From: Paenibacillus albus
GTDB taxonomy: Bacteria; Bacillota; Bacilli; Paenibacillales; Paenibacillaceae
Length of the DNA: 64,000 nucleotides
Assembly (NCBI RefSeq): GCF_003952225.1
Contig: NZ_CP034437.1
Location: 461,001-525,000 of the forward strand
Reading direction: 5' to 3'
A program made the position numbers and the translations under genes. The notes below the pieces were generated by a model, which saw only the letters and a list, made by a program, of their open reading frames with translations, was not told where the DNA came from and did no database searches. Positions 45,047 through 53,660 of the stretch are shown here, piece by piece; position 1 is the first letter of the stretch; each line of letters starts with the position of its first letter.

Positions 45047-45094
45047 TTCCACAGCTAGACTCAGCGGCGCAGCTGTCCGAACCGCACGCAAACA

Positions 45095-45119
45095 ACCCCG
45101 CGTCCAACCAACGCGGGGT
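45095..45119. terminator. Terminator-like hairpin between convergent genes
   Basis: Perfect stem CCCCGCGT / ACGCGGGG with a 7-base loop, 15 bases after the ribA stop. T content after it is moderate on both strands (TTGTTTG on the minus strand). Confidence 0.6.
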
Positions 45120-45133
45120 CTCTCTGCTTTAGC

Positions 45134-45898
45134 TTACGGAATCGTCAGCTCTTCGGCAAAATGCCCCGACCGATTCACCTTCGTCTCCAAATATTTGCGG
45201 TTGAACTCCGAAATGTCGCCCCATAACGGGACGCGGTCGTCGACGTTCATGCCGGATGCCTTGAGCGCCGCGAGCTTCTTCGGATTGTTCGTGATGAGCG
45301 TCACCGGCTTGCTTCGCAGATGCGCAAGCACGAGCAGCGTGTCCTCGTAGCTGCGCGTATCATCCTGGAAGCCGAGCTCCAGATTCGCCTCCACCGTGTC
45401 ATAGCCCTTCTCCTGCAAAATATACGCCATCGCTTTGCTGAACAACCCGATGCCGCGCCCCTCATGGTTCGCGAGATAGAACAGCGCCCCTGTACCGTGG
45501 CTGACGATCATCTTCATCGACTGATGCAGCTGGAAGCCGCAGTCGCAACGTTTGCTGCCGAAGATGTCGCCCGTATGACAGATGCTGTGCATCCGAATGA
45601 ACGCATCATCATTTTCCGCGAAGTCTCCATAGACGAGTACGCTCGATTGCTGCTTCTCCGCCAAATTCGACTCCGACAGCTGCTCAATCAAGTACTCCGT
45701 GCGCTCCGTTTCCCGGCAGCCACCCTCGCTGTGCACGAGATCCTTGCACGGCAGCCAGCAGTACCATTGGAACTTCACCGTCTCTCCGTCCAAATTAACC
45801 GGCAGCGAGATGGGACCCACCAGAATAATCGTACCGCTCTTGCTCTTTATCGTTTGAATCCGGTCATCCAGTATCCCAACAATCTTCGCATTAATCAC
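45134..45898 (-). CDS. ribA: GTP cyclohydrolase II
   Basis: First step of riboflavin synthesis from GTP. Zn-binding Cys cluster in GDIFGSKRCDCGFQL, catalytic GRGIGL and the substrate region YEDTLLVLAHL...LITNNPKKLAALKASGM. Single-domain, not fused to the DHBP synthase (RibB) as in Bacillus RibBA, and alone, not in a rib operon; no FMN riboswitch is upstream. I place the start at GTG 45898 (AGGGGG ten bases upstream); a TTG at 45925 is the alternative. Length 254 including an N-terminal extension unlike E. coli RibA. Confidence 0.85.
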   Translation of the reverse strand: MINAKIVGILDDRIQTIKSKSGTIILVGPISLPVNLDGETVKFQWYCWLPCKDLVHSEGGCRETERTEYLIEQLSESNLAEKQQSSVLVYGDFAENDDAFIRMHSICHTGDIFGSKRCDCGFQLHQSMKMIVSHGTGALFYLANHEGRGIGLFSKAMAYILQEKGYDTVEANLELGFQDDTRSYEDTLLVLAHLRSKPVTLITNNPKKLAALKASGMNVDDRVPLWGDISEFNRKYLETKVNRSGHFAEELTIP

Positions 45899-45982
45899 TT
45901 CATAAGAGCCCCCTATCGCCAGCAATCTGCCATTAGTGTGAGGTGCAGCAATAGGAATTATGCGGCTCTTGATTTTCCCTCA

Positions 45983-46729
45983 TTATCTCTCGCTCACGAC
46001 AAACACATTGCCATCCATATCCTCGAATGTGAAATAAACGGTGCCAAGCCTTGACTCAACATCCCCAGCTTTCACGCCTTTAACACGGACATGAGCCAGC
46101 GCTCCTGCAAGATCTGGCGTTGCTATAACCGCAATCGGCCCTCTGCCGGAGCCAGAGCGCAGCTGCCCATCATCAATAAGCAGATGTGCACCTTTATCCA
46201 TCTCGATGCGGCGCAAACCTTCAAACTGCGGATCTCTTCCCGCTGTTTTACCAACAAGTCCCTCGTACCAGCCCACCGTACGCGGCACATCGTCTGTCTG
46301 CACAATAACGCGGCTAATGCCTCGAAGCAGCGCATGCAAGGACTGCTGCGGCAAGTCAAGCGGCCGGTTGGCGCGGCAGATCATCGTGTCATCGTTGACG
46401 TTAAACACAGAGACGAATTCGTCGATGAATACATCCGTACGCGATTCATGAGGATGGCTGTCACAGAAGGCGCTCGCGGCGTGAATATCATCGGCATCGA
46501 ACATAATGACAGGCTTGATTTTGTCGCCGTTGTTACGTTCCAGAATAAGCTGCATGCCGCCTTCGAATTCAAATATGTAGATGCCGTGTTCAAACTGATC
46601 CTCCTGCGGCGTAATGTGGCGATCGAGCAGGCTCGCGTACCATTCGGTCGCTTGCTTCAAGTCACGCACAGGCACGAATATTGCAGGCATATAAGGCTTA
46701 ATCGGGTGGTTCACACTCGTTTTGTTCAT
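45983..46729 (-). CDS. Two-domain VOC (glyoxalase-fold) protein
   Basis: 248 residues from ATG 46729, behind AGGAGGAATAGTAGTG. Two vicinal-oxygen-chelate modules: residues about 10-120 (MPAIFVPVRDLKQATEWYASLLDR) and 130-248 (ISRVIVQTDDVPRTVGWYEGLVG ... VYFTFEDMDGNVFVV). Family covers glyoxalases, dioxygenases and antibiotic-binding proteins; only some of the usual metal ligands (Glu in MDGN region, His positions) can be guessed, so the function is open. Confidence 0.85.
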   Translation of the reverse strand: MNKTSVNHPIKPYMPAIFVPVRDLKQATEWYASLLDRHITPQEDQFEHGIYIFEFEGGMQLILERNNGDKIKPVIMFDADDIHAASAFCDSHPHESRTDVFIDEFVSVFNVNDDTMICRANRPLDLPQQSLHALLRGISRVIVQTDDVPRTVGWYEGLVGKTAGRDPQFEGLRRIEMDKGAHLLIDDGQLRSGSGRGPIAVIATPDLAGALAHVRVKGVKAGDVESRLGTVYFTFEDMDGNVFVVSER

Positions 46730-46822
46730 CACTACTATTCCTCCTAATCGAATGTTTCGGGATGGACTTGTCCATGCCATTGTTCATCTCACCTTAAAGA
46801 CACAGCTGCACCGAGAGTTCTA

Positions 46823-48400
46823 TCACCATTGTTCTAAAATATTCTCAATAAGCGCAATCCCTTCAGACTCTGCCGCAAATGCCTCCTTCAGACCGATCAG
46901 AATCCGGCCCATCTGATTGCCGTGACTGCCGCCATAGCCAAAAGGAAAGCTCGGGTACAGCCGCCGGAACGCCTCGGCAACTTCCCCATAATAATCCGCA
47001 GCCGCAGCAAGCTCTTGCCCCCGCGCTCCGCCACTTCGTTCTGCTTGCTCCCGCAGGTAACTTGCCGCGCGCTGCCTTGCCTCTGCTAGAATCGCGACCT
47101 GATAAGCATGTCCGTGCAAATCGAGGCCGCCTCGCTCCACTGCTTCGATCCACTGCTCGTAGCCCTTCAGCCCGAACGCGAACCCTTCAAGCGGCGGCTC
47201 CTTGCCTCTGGCGTGTTTCACGATGGCTTGCAGCGAGGCATGACCAGGCATCGGCTGCAACCTCCGCCTACGTATACCAAGCACAAACAACGGCGGCTCC
47301 TCTCCAGAGCGCCCGAGCTTATCATAGCGAATGCTCTGCTTTGACCGGTTCGCGCCGTAATACTTGATCTCCCTTGCCTCGTCATCATAGCCGTACACAT
47401 AACCAAACTCATTGATGTTCATATTTCGAATAATGGCAGGAACTCCATGATCAATTGCCCCTTGAATAACCGCTAAAATATGGACTTGCTGCTCCGGTGT
47501 AATGCTCCGCCGTTGCGGGCGGCCGAAACAAGTCCCTTCGATCCCGAGACGCTCCATCGTCTGATAGCCGGTGTAGCTCCAGTCGAAGGTCGAGATCCCT
47601 CTCCAATTGCAGCCCACCGCCGTATTGAGACGGAACGCATCGCCGGAAATTCCCATCAGCTCTGTTATATCGGGGTTTGGTCCGCTCTCCAAATATCGCA
47701 GCGCTTCTCCGATCATGACGGATAAGAAAGCATACGGACTCGAATAGGAAGGCTCGGCCAGCGTCTTGGCAACCGTCTCCCTCCTGCTGCGGCGTTCCTT
47801 CAAGTAACGGACAATCTCGCCGCCGAACCGTTCATCACTGGTCTTCACTCGCGCACGGGACAAAATATTATAAATATTGCTCTTGTTCATCCCAAACCTT
47901 GCCGCAAGCTCCTCCGGCGCCATCTCTTCAAACGCGCTTGCGCTAAGCACCTCACGCGCCTGCCCAGACAGCTTCTTAAGCGCACTTTCTACAAGCTCAT
48001 CGCTGTCCGCCTGTTCTTCCCAAGCCGACATTTCATCCAGCTCGCTGCCGCTTTCACCAAAGGCCATTCCCGCCTCCACCGAAGCGGCTCCTTCGCTGCC
48101 CAGCAGATCGATAGGCACTTCGCTGCCAGCTTTCCCGCGAATCGCGTTCATCGCAAGCCTGCGTACCATCAGACGGAACCATGCCGTAAACTTCGCGGCA
48201 TCATTCAAGCTGACGATTCGTTCTCTTAGACGCAGGAACGCTTCCTGCACAACATCCTCCGCCAAATAAACATCACTCACAATCGCCTGCGCCCATGTCA
48301 GTGCTGCCGTACGATAACGAGTGACAAGCTGTTCATAAGCAGCCAATTCCCCTTGCTTTACCTGCGCAATCAGACCAGTGATATCATCATTTTTCTCCAT
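46823..48400 (-). CDS. ECF-type sigma factor with a 340-residue C-terminal domain
   Basis: 525 residues from ATG 48400 (AGGAGGCTGCCT upstream). Residues 1-185 are an ECF sigma: region 2 (YEQLVTRYRTAALTWAQ, YLAEDVVQEAFLRL, FTAWFRLMVRRLAMN) and region 4 (LSGQAREVLSASAFEEMAPEEL, FGMNKSNIYNILSRAR). The rest is a separate domain with GDAFRLNTAVGCNWRGIST, then VIQGAIDHGVPAIIRNMN and YGYDDEAREIKYYG, reminiscent of BtrH/C39-like peptidase folds but with no certain catalytic Cys-His pair. No anti-sigma gene is adjacent, so the C-terminal domain may regulate or sense. Confidence 0.8.
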   Translation of the reverse strand: MEKNDDITGLIAQVKQGELAAYEQLVTRYRTAALTWAQAIVSDVYLAEDVVQEAFLRLRERIVSLNDAAKFTAWFRLMVRRLAMNAIRGKAGSEVPIDLLGSEGAASVEAGMAFGESGSELDEMSAWEEQADSDELVESALKKLSGQAREVLSASAFEEMAPEELAARFGMNKSNIYNILSRARVKTSDERFGGEIVRYLKERRSRRETVAKTLAEPSYSSPYAFLSVMIGEALRYLESGPNPDITELMGISGDAFRLNTAVGCNWRGISTFDWSYTGYQTMERLGIEGTCFGRPQRRSITPEQQVHILAVIQGAIDHGVPAIIRNMNINEFGYVYGYDDEAREIKYYGANRSKQSIRYDKLGRSGEEPPLFVLGIRRRRLQPMPGHASLQAIVKHARGKEPPLEGFAFGLKGYEQWIEAVERGGLDLHGHAYQVAILAEARQRAASYLREQAERSGGARGQELAAAADYYGEVAEAFRRLYPSFPFGYGGSHGNQMGRILIGLKEAFAAESEGIALIENILEQW

Positions 48401-48446
48401 AGGCAGCCTCCTATATTTCCAATCTAACACATACATGACATAAACG

Positions 48447-48487
48447 AATAGACACCAAGCAGCTTCTCAGTCCGCTTGGTGTCTATT
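48447..48487 (-). terminator. Terminator of the nagZ-like gene
   Basis: AATAGACACCAAGC / GCTTGGTGTCTATT, a 14-bp perfect stem with a 13-base loop. It lies six bases after the stop, and lacks a long U tract. Confidence 0.7.
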
Positions 48488-48492
48488 TCATT

Positions 48493-49836
48493 CTATTTTG
48501 CCGCTATCTCCTTCTGAATCGCCGCATTGATCGCTTTCAAATCCGGAACAGCTGCAGCCTTCGCATCTGACAGCTCATATTTCTCCTTCAATGCCAGAAT
48601 CCGCAGCACACTCTTGTTGATCCGATCCTCAGTCAATTCGCCTTTGCTTACACTCTTCCTCAGCGCCGCAATGACCGCATCCACGTTCTTATATTCATGA
48701 GCAATAAGAACAATATCGCTGCCCGCTTTTACCGCCTGCACAGCCGCTTCACCCATACCGTAATGCTTAGCGATTGCGCCCATTGTCAAATCATCGGTAA
48801 TCACAACACCTTTGAAAGCCAATGTCCCACGCAGTTCATCTGTGATGATTCGTTTGGACAATGAAGCCGGCCACTTCTCATCCAGCTTCGGGAACAGGAT
48901 ATGCGCAATCATGACCACGTCCGCCCCATCTCCTATTGCCTTCTGGAAAGGACGCCATTCGAAAGCTTTCAGCTGCGACAAGCTCTTGTACACAATCGGC
49001 AGCTCGAGATGCGAATCCACAGAAGTGTCCCCATGCCCCGGAAAATGCTTCACAACCGCGACGACTTTCTCGCTTTGCAGCCCTTCCATCACAGCAAGCC
49101 CCATCTTCGTCACCCGGTCCGCAGTAGCGCCAAAAGAACGATCTCCGATGACCGGATTGTTCGGATTGCTATTAATATCGAGCACAGGCGCATAATCAAC
49201 ATTGAATCCCATCGCCTTGCTTGCTTCTCCGAGCAGATGGCCAATCCGACCCGCATATGCCGCATCGCCGGTATCGCCTACCGCCTTCCCGCTCGGCAGC
49301 GCAACCAGACCAGGAAGACGCGCAACTCTGCCGCCTTCTTCGTCCACAGTGACAAGCAGCGGCGAGGCATTCCCGCTGTTCCAAGTTTTCAGCTGATTTA
49401 CATACGCAGCAACTCCGCTTGGCGTCGTCACATTGTCCTTATAGAAAATAACCCCGCCGACATGCTGCTGCGCAATCATCCGCTTCGCCCGCGCGTCCGC
49501 CTTCTTGCCTTCTACCCCCGCGATAATCATCGTGCCTAGCTTCTCGTCAAGCGACATCTTCTCGAGCTGCTTCTCAATGGCCGATTTCGTCGGCGGCTCC
49601 TCGGCAGGAGGCTGCTGGTCCGGCTCACCGGCGGGCTCCGCCGGCTCCGTAGCAGGCTGGTCCGGCGTAACGGAATGCTGGTTCGTTCCGCCGTTTCCGT
49701 TTTGGTTTTGCCCCGGAGCGGACGTACTTGGAGGATTCTCCGCAAGCTCATGGGAAGCACAGCCACTCAGCAGTAGGATCGCGCTTATCGTCAGGACAAT
49801 AGTGCGGAATTGTATATTTCGCATGTTAAGATTCAT
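48493..49836 (-). CDS. nagZ: Beta-N-acetylhexosaminidase, GH3 (NagZ-like) lipoprotein
   Basis: 447 residues from ATG 49836. Lipoprotein signal (ISAILLLSGCAS), a Pro/Gln/Glu-rich linker (about 30-85), then a GH3 TIM barrel: KHFPGHGDTSVDSHLELP contains the GH3 His/Asp pair used as acid/base, and VVITDDLTMGAI the Asp nucleophile. It would remove GlcNAc from muropeptides outside the membrane, as B. subtilis NagZ (YbbD) does. A second C-terminal domain of the long GH3 enzymes is absent. Confidence 0.9.
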   Translation of the reverse strand: MNLNMRNIQFRTIVLTISAILLLSGCASHELAENPPSTSAPGQNQNGNGGTNQHSVTPDQPATEPAEPAGEPDQQPPAEEPPTKSAIEKQLEKMSLDEKLGTMIIAGVEGKKADARAKRMIAQQHVGGVIFYKDNVTTPSGVAAYVNQLKTWNSGNASPLLVTVDEEGGRVARLPGLVALPSGKAVGDTGDAAYAGRIGHLLGEASKAMGFNVDYAPVLDINSNPNNPVIGDRSFGATADRVTKMGLAVMEGLQSEKVVAVVKHFPGHGDTSVDSHLELPIVYKSLSQLKAFEWRPFQKAIGDGADVVMIAHILFPKLDEKWPASLSKRIITDELRGTLAFKGVVITDDLTMGAIAKHYGMGEAAVQAVKAGSDIVLIAHEYKNVDAVIAALRKSVSKGELTEDRINKSVLRILALKEKYELSDAKAAAVPDLKAINAAIQKEIAAK

Positions 49837-49923
49837 CGTCAAATCACCCGCTTTCAACGTATCGTGATTTCCTTATTGTTTCCTCATCCGGAGTAGAAGA
49901 ACCTCTATTTGCCCATTAAAATG

Positions 49924-49963
49924 CAAAAAACCACCCTCTCTCATGAAGACTAAAGGGTAGTTT
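49924..49963 (-). terminator. Terminator of the alpha/beta hydrolase gene
   Basis: Minus strand: AAACTACCCT / AGGGTGGTTTTTT stem-loop with six T, 16 bases after the stop. Confidence 0.75.
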
Positions 49964-49978
49964 ATCTGACGCCAAATG

Positions 49979-50803
49979 TTAGATCGTCCACAAACTCCAA
50001 TCATCCCGACGCTTGCCAACGACATTAATCCACCGAAGGGAAATATCGAACAGCTGCTCACGGGAAGCTTTCGACGAGAACGTATGATCCGCCTGGAGAA
50101 TTACTTCTTTATCGCAGCCGCCTTCCTTGCGAAGCCAGAACATCTTCTGATACAAGAAGCAATAGTCGACCGGAATAACCATATCTGCTGTACCATGTAC
50201 GATCAGCACTTCACCGCTGTAACTGCTCAGTTCTGTCAACGGTTGATACTGCGCAAGCGAATCCGTGAATCGCTTCGTAAATTCGTAGTGCATGTGGTCG
50301 GTTTTGCCGACAGTATCTATTTCTTTGATCGCCTTCGCACCGATAATGTTGCGGATATCAAGGAACGGATGCGCAACTGGCGCCCACAGCACCAGTGACT
50401 TCACACGATTATCACGTGCCGCGGTTAGAACAGCAACCGCGCCGCCAAGGCTATGGCCAATCAACGTAAGGCGCTCATGATCAACAAGATCAAGACTCGA
50501 CGCGTAGTCGATAACGGTGCGCGTCTGAGCGATCAGTTCATCCAGACCTCCGCTGCCATAATCTCCGCTGCTCTCGCCGCAGCCGCCGTAATCAAAACGC
50601 AGCACGAGGTAGCCGTTGCGCGTCAGTTTCTCCGCCGCTTCTACGAACAACCGATCTGTTCCCATTCGGTTACCGATAAAACCGTGGCATATAATAACAA
50701 GCGGAAACTTTGCCGCATATTTCGTCTCTGGATCACACTGGGGATACTGCAATACACCGGATAAATTTAAATCGCCGCTCTTAATCGTAATAGGATGATT
50801 CAT
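49979..50803 (-). CDS. Alpha/beta hydrolase (serine hydrolase)
   Basis: 274 residues. Nucleophile elbow GHSLGG in LTLIGHSLGGAVAVL, oxyanion region ICHGFIGNRMGTD, Asp in VHGTADMVIPVDY and His in ILQADHTFSS, giving a full catalytic triad. Related to the S9/acyl-esterase-like group of small cytoplasmic hydrolases (feruloyl-esterase-like in annotations). Substrate unknown. Start ATG behind AGGTGGTGCCGAA. Confidence 0.9.
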   Translation of the reverse strand: MNHPITIKSGDLNLSGVLQYPQCDPETKYAAKFPLVIICHGFIGNRMGTDRLFVEAAEKLTRNGYLVLRFDYGGCGESSGDYGSGGLDELIAQTRTVIDYASSLDLVDHERLTLIGHSLGGAVAVLTAARDNRVKSLVLWAPVAHPFLDIRNIIGAKAIKEIDTVGKTDHMHYEFTKRFTDSLAQYQPLTELSSYSGEVLIVHGTADMVIPVDYCFLYQKMFWLRKEGGCDKEVILQADHTFSSKASREQLFDISLRWINVVGKRRDDWSLWTI

Positions 50804-50899
50804 TTCGGCACCACCTTATTCCTATAATTCCTACCTACTTTGTTGGAATTAACTTTACCATGAATGCGACGCCTCGTCAATTACCGTTTTCCCTAACAT

Positions 50900-51601
50900 T
50901 TAACATCCGATATGTTTGAGCGCTTCACGCTTGCTTAAGCCTGATAACTCTGTCTCAGCAACGAATTGCCGCACGGCTTCAGCGTCCGTCTTGCCGTATT
51001 CCCGAAGCGCCCAGCCAATCGCTTTGCGAATAAAGAAATCCTCTTCGCGCGCGGTTCGCCGTATCATATCGAAGAGCAGCGCTGCATCCGTATTCGCCTT
51101 GTAGCTGAGCTGGAATAGAATCGCCGTGCGGCGCAGCCATAGGTTGTCCGATTCATTCATCCACTTCTCGGTATAAGGCTGCACCATCTCCGGATGCTTC
51201 GCAAACAACGCGCCGACTAGGTGACTGGCAATAAGATCCACAGTATCCCACCACGAGTTCGTCGTAATGATGAACTCAAGAAGCGCTATATCGTCAGGCC
51301 GCAATTCCTTCTTTCTCTTCTCCATTAATACCATCGCCGTATAATGAAACTCCCTCTCCGGCATAGCCCACAGCTCTCGAACAGCTTCCTCCAGCGCATC
51401 GCCAGACGGAACTCCATTCACCTTCATGAACTGCTTCGTAAGTGTAGCGCGCTCCGTCGTACGTATGCCTAGAAAAGGGAATAAACCGCGCATATAGGCT
51501 GACATTGCCTCCGCCGCCTCTACGTTAGCATGGCTGCGCAGCAGCACTTCTATGTCTTTGCAATAAGTCGGCGACACCGCCGAAGCCGTACGTGAACTCA
51601 T
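50900..51601 (-). CDS. DNA alkylation repair protein (AlkD-like)
   Basis: 233 residues from ATG 51601 (GGGAGGCTGGAATTG upstream). All-helical HEAT-like repeats; recognisable AlkD blocks are FPFLGIRTTERATLTKQFM, TNSWWDTVDLIASHLVG, WLRRTAILFQLSYK and FIRKAIGWALREYGKTD. The catalytic Asp of AlkD is present in the NSWWDTVD motif. Excises bulky alkylated purines without base flipping. Confidence 0.93.
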   Translation of the reverse strand: MSSRTASAVSPTYCKDIEVLLRSHANVEAAEAMSAYMRGLFPFLGIRTTERATLTKQFMKVNGVPSGDALEEAVRELWAMPEREFHYTAMVLMEKRKKELRPDDIALLEFIITTNSWWDTVDLIASHLVGALFAKHPEMVQPYTEKWMNESDNLWLRRTAILFQLSYKANTDAALLFDMIRRTAREEDFFIRKAIGWALREYGKTDAEAVRQFVAETELSGLSKREALKHIGC

Positions 51602-51789
51602 CAATTCCAGCCTCCCTTGTGACTCGATTATAAATTTCCCAGCTCGCAATTATAACTTAACATCGACATAACACGACAAGTAATTTGTAAGAAATAATAA
51701 CATATTGCGTGATTTGGATGTAGCTTGAAGAATGTGTTCCAGATACTGGTGATAACCACTTGAAAAGAGCGACAAAAAAGAGGGAGGGG

Positions 51790-51852
51790 ATGTCACATAT
51801 CGTTACAATTTCAACGAAAAGGTCGAAGAAACCGTGAAATGCGGTTTTTTTT
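51790..51852 (+). other. Orphan plus-strand terminator with a possible 15-codon ORF
   Basis: AAACCG-7-CGGTTT followed by eight T (51829-51852) is a clear plus-strand terminator, yet no plus-strand gene lies upstream. It overlaps the end of a 15-codon frame (51790-51837, MSHIVTISTKRSKKP) preceded by a G-rich AGGGAGGGG too close to the ATG. Next to it is a perfect 12-bp palindrome GGTGATATCACC (51853-51864). The stem may simply serve mobA on the other strand. This is all I see in the 271-base gap 51602-51872. Confidence 0.3.
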
Positions 51853-51872
51853 GGTGATATCACCGAAAAACA

Positions 51873-52508
51873 TCAGCGCAGATGCTCGGTCATGTACTGG
51901 GCGTAAAGTTCGGGCGTATTGAGGTTGATGAATGCCTCCGCTTCTGCGGGAGTCGGCTCGAGCTGCAGGGCATCCAATTCCTTAAGGAACGACATGACAC
52001 GAAGATCTCGCTGCTCCAGAAGCTGCTGCAGCTGAGGGACAACGACGGCATTATATAGCGCGTGAAAAGGCTGATTCACCGTAGTCCGAACGACGGCCGG
52101 ACGGCGTCCATCCTCAACTGCCGAGGCAGAAGTGATCATTCGTGTGAGCAGCGATTCTGAAAGTACCGGCATATCGCAGGCCATAACAAAGCCGTAAGCT
52201 TGCGCCGGAATGATCGACAAAGCCGCGTGTAAACCGGCTAATGGACCGCAATCTACATACGTGTCGCAGACAAATTCAAATGTTCCTTGAACACGGGAGA
52301 GCGCATGCCGATATCCCTCTTCCCGCTGCCCGTCCCCTGCTGAAATGATGATTTTACCGCTAATTCCAGCGCTCAGCATCTGCTCCGCAATGATGCGCAG
52401 CAGCACCTTGTCGCCAACCGGAAGCAATGCCTTATCCGTTCCCATTCTACTGCTCTGGCCGCCCGCCAGAATAACGCCGTGAATGTCCGTGCCTGTTAGT
52501 GCCACCAT
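51873..52508 (-). CDS. mobA: Molybdenum cofactor guanylyltransferase
   Basis: Adds GMP to molybdopterin. 211 residues from ATG 52508 (GAGGTGGAACC upstream). Nucleotidyltransferase signature GVILAGGQSSRMGTDKALLPV and the DxD-type segment FVMACDMPVLSESL. Stands alone rather than in a moa/mob operon. The Moco enzyme at 37007-38242 is of the sulfite oxidase class, which does not need the GMP form, so another client must exist elsewhere. Confidence 0.92.
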   Translation of the reverse strand: MVALTGTDIHGVILAGGQSSRMGTDKALLPVGDKVLLRIIAEQMLSAGISGKIIISAGDGQREEGYRHALSRVQGTFEFVCDTYVDCGPLAGLHAALSIIPAQAYGFVMACDMPVLSESLLTRMITSASAVEDGRRPAVVRTTVNQPFHALYNAVVVPQLQQLLEQRDLRVMSFLKELDALQLEPTPAEAEAFINLNTPELYAQYMTEHLR

Positions 52509-52610
52509 GGTTCCACCTCTCATCAGAACAAATCATTTCTCATATTATACCATGCGTATACGTGCTTCTTTGCCGGTTGAATACCCAGAAATTAGGCACC
52601 TTTTACCCAA

Positions 52611-52639
52611 TTGACGAAAACGCTTCCCTACGTTATGAT
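52611..52639 (+). promoter_or_regulatory. Sigma-A promoter of the glucose PTS operon, with cre-like spacer
   Basis: TTGACG (52611-52616), 17 bases, TATGAT (52634-52639). The spacer contains GAAAACGCTTCC, which resembles half of a CcpA cre site but misses its last conserved bases. Confidence 0.8.
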
Positions 52640-52663
52640 GAGTTGCGTATTTCAATATATGGC

Positions 52664-52736
52664 GTGTTACCTTACGTTAAAGGGCATGAGCCAAGAAGAT
52701 TTCTGCAGCCTGCGGAAACTTTCTTGGCTCTTTTTT
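52664..52736 (+). promoter_or_regulatory. RAT antiterminator sequence and terminator in the glcT leader
   Basis: GTGTTACCTTACGTTAAAGG followed by GCATGAG (52664-52690) has the GTGTTA-stem-loop-GGCATGAG layout of the B. subtilis ptsG RAT. Its last bases are the start of a terminator stem, GAGCCAAGAA (52689-52698) / TTCTTGGCTC (52721-52730), with six T. The two structures share bases and so exclude each other, the usual mechanism of BglG-family antitermination. Here the element lies upstream of glcT. Confidence 0.85.
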
Positions 52737-52781
52737 GTGCCTAATTGCCATACTAAGCAGGTGTGAGGTGTATGTTTCGGC

Positions 52782-53645
52782 ATGAAGAAGGAATCGCCGG
52801 TTCGAATAGAACGCGTCATCGGCAACAACGTTATATTGGCACAGTCGGCTGATGGCATGGAGTATGTGCTCATGGGGAAAGGAATCGGATTCGGCAGCAA
52901 ATCCGGCGAGGTTATGGCAGAGGACGACAAGCGAATCGAGAAAAGATTTCGCCTCGACGATCCGAAGCAAATGAAGCACTACCACGCCATGATGGAAGAA
53001 TCCGATCCCGCTGTCATCCGCATTACGGAAACGATACTCGCGGATATTGAGGCGAGGTTCGGCGGACCGCTCAACAACAAAGTTTATTACTCGCTGCCAA
53101 GCCATATTCAGTTCGTGCTTTATCGGCTTCGTAACGGCATGGAGATCAAGAATCCTTTTCTCCAGGAGACGAAGCTGTGGTTCCCCGCTGAATATGAAGC
53201 GGCAGGCCGTGCCGCTGCCTTGATTCAGGAGACGTTCGAGGTCGAAGTGCCCGAGGATGAGATCGGGTTCCTCACGTACCACGTCCATTCCGCTTTCACT
53301 AATGTTGCCGCTTGGGAGCTCGCCAAGTTCACGAATGTCGTAACAGAGCTGGTTGAACGAATCGAAGTGCGCAGAGCAATCACAATTTCCCGTGACAGCA
53401 TGGATTACCGGCGGCTCGTTACCGACCTTAGGTATACCGTCGAGCGCACTAGTCTAGGGAAGCATATGGCGAATCCGCTTCTGCCAGAGCTTCGGAAGAA
53501 GTTCAAGAGCGACTATGCGCTGGCGCAGGAATTATCGGTTCTTATGGCAGAACGACTGGGCACTAATGTACCGGATGAAGAGGTCGGCTACATAGCGATA
53601 GAGTTGTACCGCTTTTTCCAAGGGCTAGAACAAGATCATCGTTAA
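52782..53645 (+). CDS. glcT: PtsGHI operon antiterminator (GlcT, BglG family)
   Basis: 287 residues. RNA-binding CAT domain at 8-62 (IERVIGNNVILAQ, VLMGKGIGFGSKSG), PRD1 about 65-175, PRD2 about 180-287. PRD1 keeps both phosphorylatable His (108 in LPSHIQF, 167 in LTYHVHSA), the site through which EII-Glc inactivates GlcT. In PRD2 the matching positions are Asp 215 and Glu 274. Binds the RAT in its own leader and lets transcription reach the PTS genes when glucose is present. The ribosome site (GAGGTG) is a little far from the ATG. Confidence 0.92.
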   Translation: MKKESPVRIERVIGNNVILAQSADGMEYVLMGKGIGFGSKSGEVMAEDDKRIEKRFRLDDPKQMKHYHAMMEESDPAVIRITETILADIEARFGGPLNNKVYYSLPSHIQFVLYRLRNGMEIKNPFLQETKLWFPAEYEAAGRAAALIQETFEVEVPEDEIGFLTYHVHSAFTNVAAWELAKFTNVVTELVERIEVRRAITISRDSMDYRRLVTDLRYTVERTSLGKHMANPLLPELRKKFKSDYALAQELSVLMAERLGTNVPDEEVGYIAIELYRFFQGLEQDHR

Positions 53646-53660
53646 GGAGTGAAGGAAATT

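Noticed and set aside
46123..46359. Several short frames opposite or inside the VOC and sigma factor genes
   Set aside because: All lie within well-supported genes in other frames and have no ribosome sites.
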